This document shows, one piece after another, positions 54,611 to 63,203 of a DNA stretch of 64,000 bases. Within the stretch, counting starts at the first letter, position 1, and each line of letters begins with the position of its first letter. The notes under the pieces were generated by a model. The model saw nothing but the letters and a program-made list of their open reading frames with translations, was not told the origin of the DNA and ran no database searches. The stretch covers positions 419,191 to 483,190 of the forward strand of contig NZ_JAKUMM010000001.1 of NCBI RefSeq assembly GCF_022601735.1, in the 5' to 3' direction. The translations under genes and the position numbers were made by a program. The DNA comes from Atopomonas sediminilitoris (lineage in GTDB: Bacteria; Pseudomonadota; Gammaproteobacteria; Pseudomonadales; Pseudomonadaceae).

Positions 54611-55854
54611 ATATCGCCATCATCGGCAGTGGTATCAGCGGTTTAACCTGCGCCCATTTACTCAGCCGCCAGCACCGCGTCAGCGTGTTTGAAGCCAGCG
54701 ATTGGGTCGGCGGACATACCCACACTGTGGATGTGCAGGTACAAGGCCGCGACTACGCCGTCGATACCGGCTTTATCGTGTTTAACGACTGGACCTATCC
54801 CAACTTCATCCGCCTGCTGGATCAGTTGGGCGTTGCGCGCCGCGCCACTGAGATGAGCTTTTCCGTGCACGACCCAGCCAGCGGCTGCGAGTACAACGGC
54901 CACGATTTAAACACCTTGTTTGCGCAGCGACGCAACCTGCTCTCGCCGGCGTTTTGGGGCATGTTGCGCGACATCGTGCGCTTTAATCGCCAAGCGCAAG
55001 CGGATCTTGCCGAACAACGCATTGCCGCTGACACCACTCTAGGCCATTACCTGCGCGAGCAAGGCTATGGCCAACGCTTTATCGACCACTACATTGTGCC
55101 GATGGGCGCCGCCATTTGGTCGATGTCATTGGCGGACATGCTGGATTTCCCGCTGCAATTCTTTGTTCGCTTCTTTAAGAATCATGGCTTGTTGTCGGTC
55201 ACCGATCGCCCGCAGTGGTATGTAGTGGCCGGCGGCTCACGCAGCTATATCGAGCCACTGACCGCACGTTTTAAGCACGACATCCGCCTGAACTGCCCCG
55301 TCACTCAAGTCACGCGCGACGCCAGTGGCGTGAGCGTGCACAGCGCCCAAGGTATAGAACGCTTCGACAAAGTGATCTTTGCCTGCCACAGCGATCAAGC
55401 CTTGGCCCTGCTGGCAACCCCCAGCGAGGCCGAGCAAAGCATTCTTGGCGCGATTACCTACGCCGACAATGACGTGGTGCTGCACACCGACACGCGCCTG
55501 CTGCCAAAGCGCCAACGAGCGTGGGCTAGCTGGAATTACCGCCTCGGCGGCCCGAGCAGCCAGCCGGCGGCAGTGACCTACGACATGAACATCCTGCAGG
55601 GCATTAACGCTGAGCACACCTTCTGCGTCAGCCTCAATCAAACCGCGTTGATTGATCCGCACAGCATTCTTGGCCGCTACCGCTATGCCCATCCGCAATT
55701 CAGCTTGGCCGGCATGGCTGCGCAAGCGCGCTGGCAAGAACTGCTGGGCGCACAGCACAGCTACTACTGCGGGGCTTATTGGGCCAATGGTTTCCATGAA
55801 GACGGTGTGGTCAGCGCCCTGCGCGTGGCCCAAGCGTTTGGAGAACGGCTATGA
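54607..55854 (+). CDS. FAD-dependent amine-oxidase-like protein of the furan/cyclopropane lipid cluster
   Basis: A 415-residue flavoprotein. It begins IAIIGSGISGLTCAHLLSRQHRVSVFEASDWVGGHTHTVDV and ends YYCGAYWANGFHEDGVVSALRVAQAFGERL, the flavin amine-oxidase layout of the protein that nearly always precedes a DUF1365 gene and a cyclopropane-synthase-type gene. Desaturation or oxidation of a modified acyl chain is the usual proposal for such proteins. It overlaps both neighbours by 4 bp. Confidence 0.9.
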   Translation: MNIAIIGSGISGLTCAHLLSRQHRVSVFEASDWVGGHTHTVDVQVQGRDYAVDTGFIVFNDWTYPNFIRLLDQLGVARRATEMSFSVHDPASGCEYNGHDLNTLFAQRRNLLSPAFWGMLRDIVRFNRQAQADLAEQRIAADTTLGHYLREQGYGQRFIDHYIVPMGAAIWSMSLADMLDFPLQFFVRFFKNHGLLSVTDRPQWYVVAGGSRSYIEPLTARFKHDIRLNCPVTQVTRDASGVSVHSAQGIERFDKVIFACHSDQALALLATPSEAEQSILGAITYADNDVVLHTDTRLLPKRQRAWASWNYRLGGPSSQPAAVTYDMNILQGINAEHTFCVSLNQTALIDPHSILGRYRYAHPQFSLAGMAAQARWQELLGAQHSYYCGAYWANGFHEDGVVSALRVAQAFGERL

Positions 55855-56660
55855 ACTCGCTAGCCGCCAGCGCGCTGTATCAAGGCGAGGTCATGCACCG
55901 GCGCTTTAGCCCGCGCGCACATGCCTTTCGCTACCCCGTCAGCCTGCTGTATTTAGATTTGGCCGAACAGGCGCAACTGTTCGCGCTCTCACCTTGGTGC
56001 TCGCCAAGTCGCTGGGCCGCGCTGAGCTTTCGAGAACAAGACTATCTGCCGGATTTAACCCAGCACGGGCAATCCCTCAGTGCGGCGGTGCGCCAGCGCG
56101 TGCTAACTATTCTCGGCCATGCACCGCAAGGCGCTATCCGTGTGCTCACCCAGCCGCGCAGCTTTGGTTGGTCATTCAACCCATTGAGCGTGTTTTACCT
56201 GTTCGATGAACAGGCGCAACTCGCCGCGATATTGCTCGAAGTCAGCAACACGCCGTGGCACGAACGCGCGTATTACGCGCTGGATTGCCAAGGCGATGGC
56301 CATCAAGGGGGCTCGGTCGGCAAAGCCATGCATGTCTCGCCCTTTTTGCCGCGCGAGATGACTTACAAAATGCGCTTCAGCCAGCCGGCGAGTCGTCTGG
56401 GCCTGCATATTGCCAACCACCCGCAGCAAGCCGACGGCAGTTTGGCGGCCAAAACCTTCGACGCCACGCTTAATCTCACGCACCGTCCACTCAACCGCAG
56501 CACGCTGCACCAACACCTACGTCAGCACCCATGGCTGACGGCGCAAACCGTGGCCCGCATTCACTGGCAGGCCTTGCAACTGCTGGTGAAACGCACGCCC
56601 ATCACAGACCACCAAGCCTTAACCGAACTGCCCACTCACGCCCTGCACCGCGAGCTTTGA
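55851..56660 (+). CDS. DUF1365 family protein
   Basis: A 269-residue protein of the DUF1365 family: YQGEVMHRRFSPRAHAFRYPVSLLYLDL, LTQPRSFGWSFNPLSVFYLFD, AAILLEVSNTPWHERAYY and KAMHVSPFLPREMTYKMRF. The HAMHVSPF-type motif (here KAMHVSPF) and FNPLSVFY are invariant in the family. DUF1365 genes lie between an amine-oxidase-like gene and a cyclopropane-synthase-type gene in many proteobacteria. No activity is established. Confidence 0.94.
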   Translation: MNSLAASALYQGEVMHRRFSPRAHAFRYPVSLLYLDLAEQAQLFALSPWCSPSRWAALSFREQDYLPDLTQHGQSLSAAVRQRVLTILGHAPQGAIRVLTQPRSFGWSFNPLSVFYLFDEQAQLAAILLEVSNTPWHERAYYALDCQGDGHQGGSVGKAMHVSPFLPREMTYKMRFSQPASRLGLHIANHPQQADGSLAAKTFDATLNLTHRPLNRSTLHQHLRQHPWLTAQTVARIHWQALQLLVKRTPITDHQALTELPTHALHREL

Positions 56661-56672
56661 CAGGAGTCCACC

Positions 56673-57965
56673 ATGTCCCAATCTAGCCTTGAAAAAAGCC
56701 TTGTTACCGCCGTTAAGCCCGCCTTGCCGCTCGCGGCCAAAGGCTTAGGTAATGCCCTGCTCAAGCGCATCGTGGTAAGACAGTTAAGCGCGCTACAGCA
56801 CGGCGGTTTAACCGTGATTGAAGGCCAACAGCGCCAGCACTACGGCGACCGTATGGCCAGCCTACAAGCCGAGCTGGAAGTCACCGATGACGCGCTGTGG
56901 GGCATGGTCGCCAGCAATGGCTCGATCGGCGCCGGCGAGGCGTACATCTTGGGGCACTGGCACTCACCCGACTTAACCGCCGTGGTGCGTGTGTTCGTGC
57001 AAAACCTCGATGTACTCGACGCCATGGAGCGCGGCCTCGCCACGCTTGCTCGCCCTCTGTTGAAGTGGCTGCATTGGCTTAATCGCAATACTCGTCAAGG
57101 TTCGCAGCGCAACATCAGCGCCCACTACGATCTAGGCAACGAGCTGTTTGAAGCCTTCCTCGACCCCACCATGATGTATTCCGCGGCGCAGTTTTTATCG
57201 CCCGACGACACCCTCGAACAGGCACAACTGAACAAGCTTGCGCGCATCTGCCAGAAGCTCGACCTCAAGCCCAGCGATCATCTGCTAGAAATAGGCACCG
57301 GCTGGGGCAGCATGGCAATCTACGCCGCCACCCACTACGGTTGCCAAGTCACCACCACCACCTTGTCGCAAGAGCAGTACGACTACACCCAACAGCGCTT
57401 GCTGCAACTGGGCCTAGATCGCCAAGTGACGCTGCTGCTCAAGGATTACCGTGACCTAGAAGGCCAGTTCGACAAGCTGGTCTCTATCGAAATGATCGAA
57501 GCCGTGGGCCACGATTTTCTCCCCGCCTACTTCGCCCAATGCAGCCACCTGCTGAAGCCCTCAGGCCTGATGCTGTTGCAAGCGATCACCATCCGCGATC
57601 AACGCTACGAGCAAGCTCGGCGCAATGTGGACTTTATCCAGCGCTACATCTTCCCCGGTGGGGCACTGCCCTCGCCCAGCGTGTTGCTGGATGTCAGCCA
57701 AGCGCACAGTGACTTCAGCGCCATCCACATGGAAGATTTTGGCCAGCACTACGCCCGCACACTGCGCCTGTGGCACGAGCAGTTTGAAGCAGCGTGGCCG
57801 AGCATTGCGCAACACGGCTACGACGGCTATTTCCGCCGGCTTTGGCAGTTTTACCTGTGCTACTGTGAGGGCGGTTTTTTAGAGCGCACCATCGGCACGG
57901 TTCAGCTATTACTGGCCAAACCCGAGGCACGCCCCACCCCCTTACTTGGACGTTTTAATGCCTGA
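56673..57965 (+). CDS. Cyclopropane-fatty-acyl-phospholipid-synthase-type methyltransferase (UfaM-like)
   Basis: A 430-residue SAM-dependent methyltransferase acting on unsaturated phospholipid acyl chains. The SAM motif is LLEIGTGWGSMAIYAATHYGCQVTTTTLSQEQYDYTQQRL around 205-245. NISAHYDLGNELFEAFLDPTMMYSAAQF is the substrate-side signature, and VSIEMIEAVGHDFLPAYF with IQRYIFPGGALPSPS are typical. In this gene context (amine oxidase, DUF1365, SDR, photolyase) relatives belong to the pathway for methylated furan fatty acids, called UfaM in Rhodobacter (from memory). Whether the product here is cyclopropane, methyl or furan fatty acid cannot be told. ATG 56673 follows CAGGAGTCCACC. Confidence 0.9.
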   Translation: MSQSSLEKSLVTAVKPALPLAAKGLGNALLKRIVVRQLSALQHGGLTVIEGQQRQHYGDRMASLQAELEVTDDALWGMVASNGSIGAGEAYILGHWHSPDLTAVVRVFVQNLDVLDAMERGLATLARPLLKWLHWLNRNTRQGSQRNISAHYDLGNELFEAFLDPTMMYSAAQFLSPDDTLEQAQLNKLARICQKLDLKPSDHLLEIGTGWGSMAIYAATHYGCQVTTTTLSQEQYDYTQQRLLQLGLDRQVTLLLKDYRDLEGQFDKLVSIEMIEAVGHDFLPAYFAQCSHLLKPSGLMLLQAITIRDQRYEQARRNVDFIQRYIFPGGALPSPSVLLDVSQAHSDFSAIHMEDFGQHYARTLRLWHEQFEAAWPSIAQHGYDGYFRRLWQFYLCYCEGGFLERTIGTVQLLLAKPEARPTPLLGRFNA

Positions 57966-58527
57966 ATCACGCATCGCCCAACCGCTACTGCGCAGCCTCA
58001 TTAACGCCGCGTTGTTCCAACTAGGCTGGTGGGCCTGCGTGCTCAGTAACGATGGCGCATTACTGCTCATCCCCGCCGCCTGCTTAGCGGCGCACTTTAT
58101 CTGGGTGGGCAGCTGGGCTCGCGAAGGCAAACTGGTGGTCAGCGTGATGCTGGCCGGCAGCGCCCTAGACACCTTTTTGATGCAACTTGGCGTGTTTGAC
58201 TTTGGCGCCGAAAGGCGACTGTTGCCGCTATGGCTGGCTTTGATGTGGGCCTTGCTAGCCACCACCTTGCACCACAGCCTAGCCTGGAGCGCTAAACCTT
58301 GGTGGCGTGCCAGCGTGTTAGGAGCCATCGGCGGGCCACTGGCCTATTTCGGCGGCGCGCAACTGGCCAACATTGGCTTACCGCTGGGCACGTTGGCCAC
58401 CCTCGCCTTACTGTCCATCACATGGGCCGTGGTGATGCCGTTAACCCACGGCTTTGCCCAGCTGTATGACGCGCAGTATCGCTTGCGCTTAGCAGCAGCT
58501 AAGCAGGCGCAAAGCCGGCCAGTGTAA
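57958..58527 (+). CDS. DUF2878 membrane protein
   Basis: A 189-residue inner-membrane protein with about five helices, matching DUF2878: LINAALFQLGWWACVL, LLIPAACLAAHFIWVG, LVVSVMLAGSALDTFLMQLGVFDFG, LPLWLALMWALLATTLHHSLAW and GPLAYFGGAQLANIGLPLG. Genes of this family lie at the end of cyclopropane/furan lipid clusters. ATG 57958 overlaps the upstream stop by 8 bp. The function is unknown; the many aromatic residues suit an integral lipid-modifying or oxygenase partner, but that is a guess. Confidence 0.88.
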   Translation: MPESRIAQPLLRSLINAALFQLGWWACVLSNDGALLLIPAACLAAHFIWVGSWAREGKLVVSVMLAGSALDTFLMQLGVFDFGAERRLLPLWLALMWALLATTLHHSLAWSAKPWWRASVLGAIGGPLAYFGGAQLANIGLPLGTLATLALLSITWAVVMPLTHGFAQLYDAQYRLRLAAAKQAQSRPV

Positions 58528-58538
58528 AAATACTGGGC

Positions 58539-58567
58539 AAAAAAAACGGCGGGCTAATCAGCCCGCC
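58539..58567 (-). terminator. Terminator of the ccoM-like gene
   Basis: On the minus strand GGCGGGCT-GATT-AGCCCGCC is followed by eight T. The T-run faces minus-strand transcription; it would end the plus-strand operon less well. Confidence 0.85.
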
Positions 58568-58605
58568 AAATCATGCGTGAGTGTATTCACCGAACTATGT
58601 GCAAC

Positions 58606-58722
58606 TCAAGATTTGCTCTTGTTTTGCGCATCCTTCCAAATGAAATACCCCACAGCCCCGAGAAATCCGACCATTAAGCCGACGGTAAGCACGCCGGCTA
58701 GTACCACTTCATCCACAAACAT
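58606..58722 (-). CDS. ccoM: CcoM-like small subunit of cbb3 cytochrome oxidase
   Basis: A 38-residue protein: a short polar N terminus (FVDEVV), one membrane helix (LAGVLTVGLMVGFLGAVGYFIW) and the tail KDAQNKSKS. Length, the FVD start and the GYFIWKD end match CcoM, the small extra subunit of the Pseudomonas stutzeri cbb3 oxidase, as I remember it. AGGGGAAC precedes the ATG (58720-58722). An ANR box upstream at class II spacing predicts low-oxygen induction, which fits cbb3 oxidase. No ccoNOP genes are in the window, as expected for this unlinked subunit. Confidence 0.8.
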   Translation of the reverse strand: MFVDEVVLAGVLTVGLMVGFLGAVGYFIWKDAQNKSKS

Positions 58723-58765
58723 ACTGTTCCCCTTAAGCACGTTGGCCTGCCTAACTCATGGGTTC

Positions 58766-58807
58766 ACAGTACGGGCGCCTGAGCAAAAGCTTATTGACCT
58801 TGATCAA
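58766..58807 (-). promoter_or_regulatory. ANR box and promoter of the ccoM-like gene
   Basis: TTGATCAAGGTCAA (58794-58807, minus strand) fits TTGAT-N4-GTCAA. TACTGT at 58766-58771 is the -10 element. With 22 bp between them the box centre falls at -41.5, the exact class II FNR/ANR activator position. The same box read on the plus strand is 120 bp before the chemoreceptor gene. Confidence 0.85.
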
Positions 58808-58927
58808 TAAATAACCACACGCAGGCAAATCACGTTTTTGCGGTCTAGGCTATTCAAGGAAGTGGCGTTGTTGCCGAAACCTAAGGCATCAATGACCTAA
58901 AACAGTTGTCCATGCAGGGTACCCCCG

Positions 58928-60808
58928 ATGAAAATCAGCCATAAAGTGGGTTTGGCCGCCGCCACCGTACTCTTTCTGACCACCGCCATTTTGTCGTGGT
59001 CGCAAGTCAGCCAAGTGCGTGACACCTTACGCGATGAGGCCAACGCCTCTATCCGTGACGCCAGCAGCGCACTGGCCAACCAAATTGAAAACTGGCTCAA
59101 CGGTAAATTGCAGCTCATCGACATCATGGCGCAGAGCATTGACGGCAATTTCTCCGGCGAACAAATTCAATACGTGTTCGACCGGCCAATGCTCAAGAAT
59201 GAGTTTCTGCTGGTGTTCGGCGGGCTAGAAACCGACGGTGAGCGCATCACCAACGACACCAGCTGGAACCCCACCAACTGGGATGCCCGGCAACGCCCTT
59301 GGTACAGCGCAGCCAAAGCCGCCGACAAAGCGATTTTGACTGAGCCCTACGCTGACGCTGGCACCGGTGAGATTCTTATTTCCGCTACCGCCAAACTGTC
59401 GGACAAAGGCCAGTTCATGGGCGCGTTTGGTGGTGACCTGTCTTTGGCCACGGTATCCAAAGCGGTCAACACGCTGGACTTTAACGGTGCCGGTTATGCG
59501 TTTTTGCTCAACAAAAACGGCAACATCATTTCTCACCCTAACGCCAAGCTGAACGGCAAATCCTTTAGCGAACTGTTTGATGGCAAAACACCGGCGCTTG
59601 AGCAAGAACTGGCCTCCGTCAGCACCAAAGAAAGTGATCTGCTGGTGTCCTTCACGCCGCTGGACAACCTCAAAGGCATGGATTGGTACATCGGCGTGGT
59701 GCTGGATGAAGACATCGTCATGGCTTCAGCCAACAACCTGCGCTGGAAGGCCATGGTCGGCACCGTGCTCGGCGTTGCGATCAGTATTGTCTTGCTCGGC
59801 ATTCTGATGGCCAAACTGCTAGGCCCACTGCAACAGCTGCAAAACTCGCTCAGTGAAATCAACCGCGGTGAAGGTGATTTGACCCGTCGCCTACCGGTCG
59901 CCGGCAACGATGAATTGACCGTGGTATCCAGCGAGTTCAACGGTTTCTTAGAAAGCCTGCAAAAGCTCATCAGTGAAGTGCTCGGCAGCGCCAGCCAAGT
60001 GCGTCAAAGCACGGTGCTGACCTCGAACGCCGCCGAACACGCCTCCAGCCACTTGCAGCAGCAGCTACAAGAGCTCGACCAACTCGCCACCGCCATGCAC
60101 GAGATGGCCTCCACTGCGGAAGAAGTCGCGCGCAACGCACAAGCTGCCGCCACCGCAGCCAACGCCGCCAACGAGGAAACCGCCAAAGGCGTGCAAGTGG
60201 TGTCACGCTCGACCGACGCGATCAAGCAACTGGCCACCGACATGGACGACACCAGCCATGCCATCAATGAACTGGCCAAAGTCAGCCACAACATTGAATC
60301 GATTCTGTCGGTAATCACCGGCATCGCCGAGCAAACCAACCTGTTGGCCTTGAACGCCGCCATTGAGGCCGCGCGCGCCGGTGAATCTGGCCGTGGCTTT
60401 GCCGTGGTCGCCGATGAGGTCCGCTCGCTGGCCTCGCGCACGCAAGAATCGACCCGCGAAATTCGCGAGATGATTGATCAGCTCTCGACAGGTGTGAAGC
60501 ACGCCGAAGAGAAAATGCGCATCAACCGCGACAGCGCCACGCAAACGGCCGAAGAAGCCAGCGCGGCTAACGAATCGCTGCACAAGATTCGCGAAGCCAT
60601 CAGCCGCATCAACGACATGAACCTGCAAATCGCCGCCGCCGCGGAAGAGCAAAGCGCGACCACTGAAGAAATCAACCGCAACACCACCAACATCCGCGAC
60701 ATCAGTCAGGATGTGGCCAGCGGTGCTGAGCAACAAGTACAGCAATGCGGCCTGATGGGTGACCAAGTCAGTCAGCAAAACCGCTTGCTGGGCCGCTTTA
60801 AGGTTTAA
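58928..60808 (+). CDS. Methyl-accepting chemotaxis protein, PctA-like amino-acid type
   Basis: A 626-residue chemoreceptor: first helix ~7-28, double Cache periplasmic domain ~30-275, second helix ([19 protein letters not shown]), HAMP ([14 protein letters not shown]), and a signalling domain with [35 protein letters not shown]. The Cache domain has [10 protein letters not shown], then [10 protein letters not shown] and GAFGGDLSL, so the R-x-W-Y ... Y ... D pattern reported for amino-acid-binding dCache sensors appears present. ATG 58928 matches family starts. It has no WxxF-type CheR tether at the C terminus. Confidence 0.92.
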   Translation: MKISHKVGLAAATVLFLTTAILSWSQVSQVRDTLRDEANASIRDASSALANQIENWLNGKLQLIDIMAQSIDGNFSGEQIQYVFDRPMLKNEFLLVFGGLETDGERITNDTSWNPTNWDARQRPWYSAAKAADKAILTEPYADAGTGEILISATAKLSDKGQFMGAFGGDLSLATVSKAVNTLDFNGAGYAFLLNKNGNIISHPNAKLNGKSFSELFDGKTPALEQELASVSTKESDLLVSFTPLDNLKGMDWYIGVVLDEDIVMASANNLRWKAMVGTVLGVAISIVLLGILMAKLLGPLQQLQNSLSEINRGEGDLTRRLPVAGNDELTVVSSEFNGFLESLQKLISEVLGSASQVRQSTVLTSNAAEHASSHLQQQLQELDQLATAMHEMASTAEEVARNAQAAATAANAANEETAKGVQVVSRSTDAIKQLATDMDDTSHAINELAKVSHNIESILSVITGIAEQTNLLALNAAIEAARAGESGRGFAVVADEVRSLASRTQESTREIREMIDQLSTGVKHAEEKMRINRDSATQTAEEASAANESLHKIREAISRINDMNLQIAAAAEEQSATTEEINRNTTNIRDISQDVASGAEQQVQQCGLMGDQVSQQNRLLGRFKV

Positions 60809-60840
60809 TCAGCGCAACCCTGCGCAAAACCCTGCGTAAA

Positions 60841-60873
60841 ACAAAACCCCGGTCATCACAACCGGGGTTTTGT
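60841..60873. terminator. Bidirectional terminator
   Basis: ACAAAACCCCGGT and ACCGGGGTTTTGT form a perfect 13-bp stem around a 7-nt loop, between the chemoreceptor gene and the convergent beta-oxidation gene. Confidence 0.9.
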
Positions 60874-60896
60874 CGTTTTAAGCCCAATTGCTCGGG

Positions 60897-63041
60897 TTAA
60901 AACCCTTCGCCTTTGGCCGCTTTATCCAACAGCAGTGCCGGTGGTTGGAAGCGCTCGCCGTACTGATCGGCCAAGTACTGTGCGCGGGCAACAAAATCTT
61001 GCACGCCGTACTGGTTGATAAACTGCAACGCGCCGCCGGTCCATGCGGCAAAGCCAATACCGAAGATCGAACCGATGTTGGCGTCGGCCACGCTTTTCAG
61101 CACGCCCTCTTCCACACAACGTACGGTTTCGATGGCCTGAATAAACAGAATACGGTCACGTACATCATCAGCCGAAATCTGTGCTTCGGGCTTTTCGAAA
61201 CGGCTCTTCAACTCGCCCCACAGCTGCTTTTTCGCGCCAGCCGGATAGTCATAAAAACCACCGCCCGCCGCTTTGCCTGGACGTTTGAACTCTTGCAGCA
61301 TCAAGTCAATCACCGCGTACGCCGGATGCTGCGGGATCACCTTGCCCTCGGCCTTTAAGTCCGCCACGGTTTGCTGGCGAATATGCGCCATCAGGCTCAT
61401 CGACACTTCGTCGCTAATCGCCAGCGGCCCGACCGGCATGCCGGCTTGACGCGCTTGGTTCTCGATCATCGCCGCCGATACGCCCTCGCCCAGCATGGCC
61501 AGACCTTCATTGGTGAAGGTGCCGAAAACGCGCGAGGTAAAGAAGCCACGACTGTCGTTGACCACGATCGGCGTCTTCTTGATTTGCTGCACGTAGTCGA
61601 AAGCCCGCGCCAAGGTGGCGTCGTTGGTCTGCTCGCCACGGATGATTTCCACCAGCGGCATTTTGTCCACGGGGCTGAAAAAGTGCAGGCCAATAAATTT
61701 CTCAGCCTGCTTCACCGCCGTGGCCAAGCCGGTGATCGGCAAGGTTGAGGTGTTAGAAGCAATCACCGCATCACTGAGCGCCGCACTTTCGGCGGCCGAA
61801 GTCACCTTGGCTTTGAGATCACGATCTTCAAACACCGCCTCGATGATCAGATCACAACCGGCGAAGTCGGCCTCACTGATCGTCGGGGTAATCAGACTTA
61901 AGAAAGCATCGCGTTTCTCGGCGCTCATGTGACCCTTGGCGACTTTCTTCTCCAGCAGCGTGGCGGAGTAGTTTTTGCCCTTCTCGGCCGCCTCGATGGA
62001 AACGTCTTTAAGCACCACTTCGATACCGGCCGCGGCCGACACATAGGCGATGCCTGCGCCCATCATGCCCGCGCCGAGCACACCGACTTTCTTCGTCGGC
62101 TGCACGTCAAAGCCTTGTGGACGCGACTTGCCGGCGTTGATCTCGTTGAGCTGGAACCAGAAGGTATTGATCATGTTCTTCGCCACCTGCCCGGTGGTCA
62201 GCTCGGTAAAGTAGCGAGCCTCGATGATCTGCGCGGTGTCGAAATCGACCTGCGCACCTTCCACGGCGGCGGCAAGAATTTTCTCCGGCGCGGGAAAACA
62301 GCCTTTGGTTTTGCTGCGCAGCACGCTCGGCGCAATCGCCAACATTTGCGCCACGGCTGGGGTGCTCGGCGTGCCACCGGGGATCTTGTAGCCCTTCACA
62401 TCCCACGGCTGCGCGGCTTGCGGATTGGCGGCAATCCAGGCGCGAGCCTTGGCCAGCATGTCGTCGGCGTTATCGGCCAGCTCATGGACTAAACCGGCTT
62501 TGAGTGCGGCATCGGGGCGCACTTTCTTGCCTTCGGCCAAATACGGCAGGGCTTTTTCAATGCCCAGCAGGCGCACCATACGCACCACACCGCCACCACC
62601 AGGCAGCAAGCCTAAGGTCACTTCCGGCAGGCCCAACTGAATGCTGGGGTTATTCAGCGCAATGCGGTGGTGACACGCCAACGCGATCTCCCAACCGCCA
62701 CCCAGCGCCGCGCCATTAATGGCGGCGACTACCGGCTTGCCGAGGGTTTCTAGGCGTCGCAGGTCGCCTTTGACCTGCAAAATCATGCGGTAAAACGCAT
62801 CGGCATCGGCCTTGGTCACTTTGACCAATTCATTCAGGTCGCCGCCGGCGAAGAAGGTTTTCTTCGCGCTGGTGACAATCACCCCTGCGAGGCTGTCTTT
62901 TTCCGCCTCAAGGCGCTCAACCACTTCAGCCATGGCTGCGCGGTAGACCGCATTCATGGTGTTGGCGCTTTGGCCGGGCATATCCATGGTCAGCACGACA
63001 ATATTGTCCTGACCTTTTTCGTAACGGATGGCGTCAGTCAT
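60897..63041 (-). CDS. FadB/FadJ-like fatty acid oxidation alpha subunit
   Basis: A 714-residue multifunctional protein with enoyl-CoA hydratase at the N terminus (~1-190: SAKKTFFAGGDLNELVKV oxyanion-hole Gly and GAALGGGWEIALACHHRIALNNPSIQLGLPEVTLGLLPGGGGVVRM with both Glu) and 3-hydroxyacyl-CoA dehydrogenase behind it (NAD loop VGVLGAGMMGAGIAYVSAAAG ~310-330; FIGLHFFSPVDKMPLVEIIRG). ATG 63041 is chosen; a TTG 15 bp upstream is unlikely. It lies 160 bp after a thiolase gene, as in FadJ/FadI-type operons. The N-terminal ~300 residues are closer to FadJ, but I do not separate FadB from FadJ with certainty. Confidence 0.9.
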   Translation of the reverse strand: MTDAIRYEKGQDNIVVLTMDMPGQSANTMNAVYRAAMAEVVERLEAEKDSLAGVIVTSAKKTFFAGGDLNELVKVTKADADAFYRMILQVKGDLRRLETLGKPVVAAINGAALGGGWEIALACHHRIALNNPSIQLGLPEVTLGLLPGGGGVVRMVRLLGIEKALPYLAEGKKVRPDAALKAGLVHELADNADDMLAKARAWIAANPQAAQPWDVKGYKIPGGTPSTPAVAQMLAIAPSVLRSKTKGCFPAPEKILAAAVEGAQVDFDTAQIIEARYFTELTTGQVAKNMINTFWFQLNEINAGKSRPQGFDVQPTKKVGVLGAGMMGAGIAYVSAAAGIEVVLKDVSIEAAEKGKNYSATLLEKKVAKGHMSAEKRDAFLSLITPTISEADFAGCDLIIEAVFEDRDLKAKVTSAAESAALSDAVIASNTSTLPITGLATAVKQAEKFIGLHFFSPVDKMPLVEIIRGEQTNDATLARAFDYVQQIKKTPIVVNDSRGFFTSRVFGTFTNEGLAMLGEGVSAAMIENQARQAGMPVGPLAISDEVSMSLMAHIRQQTVADLKAEGKVIPQHPAYAVIDLMLQEFKRPGKAAGGGFYDYPAGAKKQLWGELKSRFEKPEAQISADDVRDRILFIQAIETVRCVEEGVLKSVADANIGSIFGIGFAAWTGGALQFINQYGVQDFVARAQYLADQYGERFQPPALLLDKAAKGEGF

Positions 63042-63203
63042 TTCATCTCTTCCCAAACAGTTGGGGAGCGCTTCAGGGGCGTCACGAGCGACGGTCAGGC
63101 AAGGCGGAAATCATGCAGAAAGCGGAGTTTGCTGATGCAAATGAGCATTTCCGGAGGATTTCCAACGCAGCATGGCCGAGCGCAGTAGCCCGTGATAGCT
63201 CCT

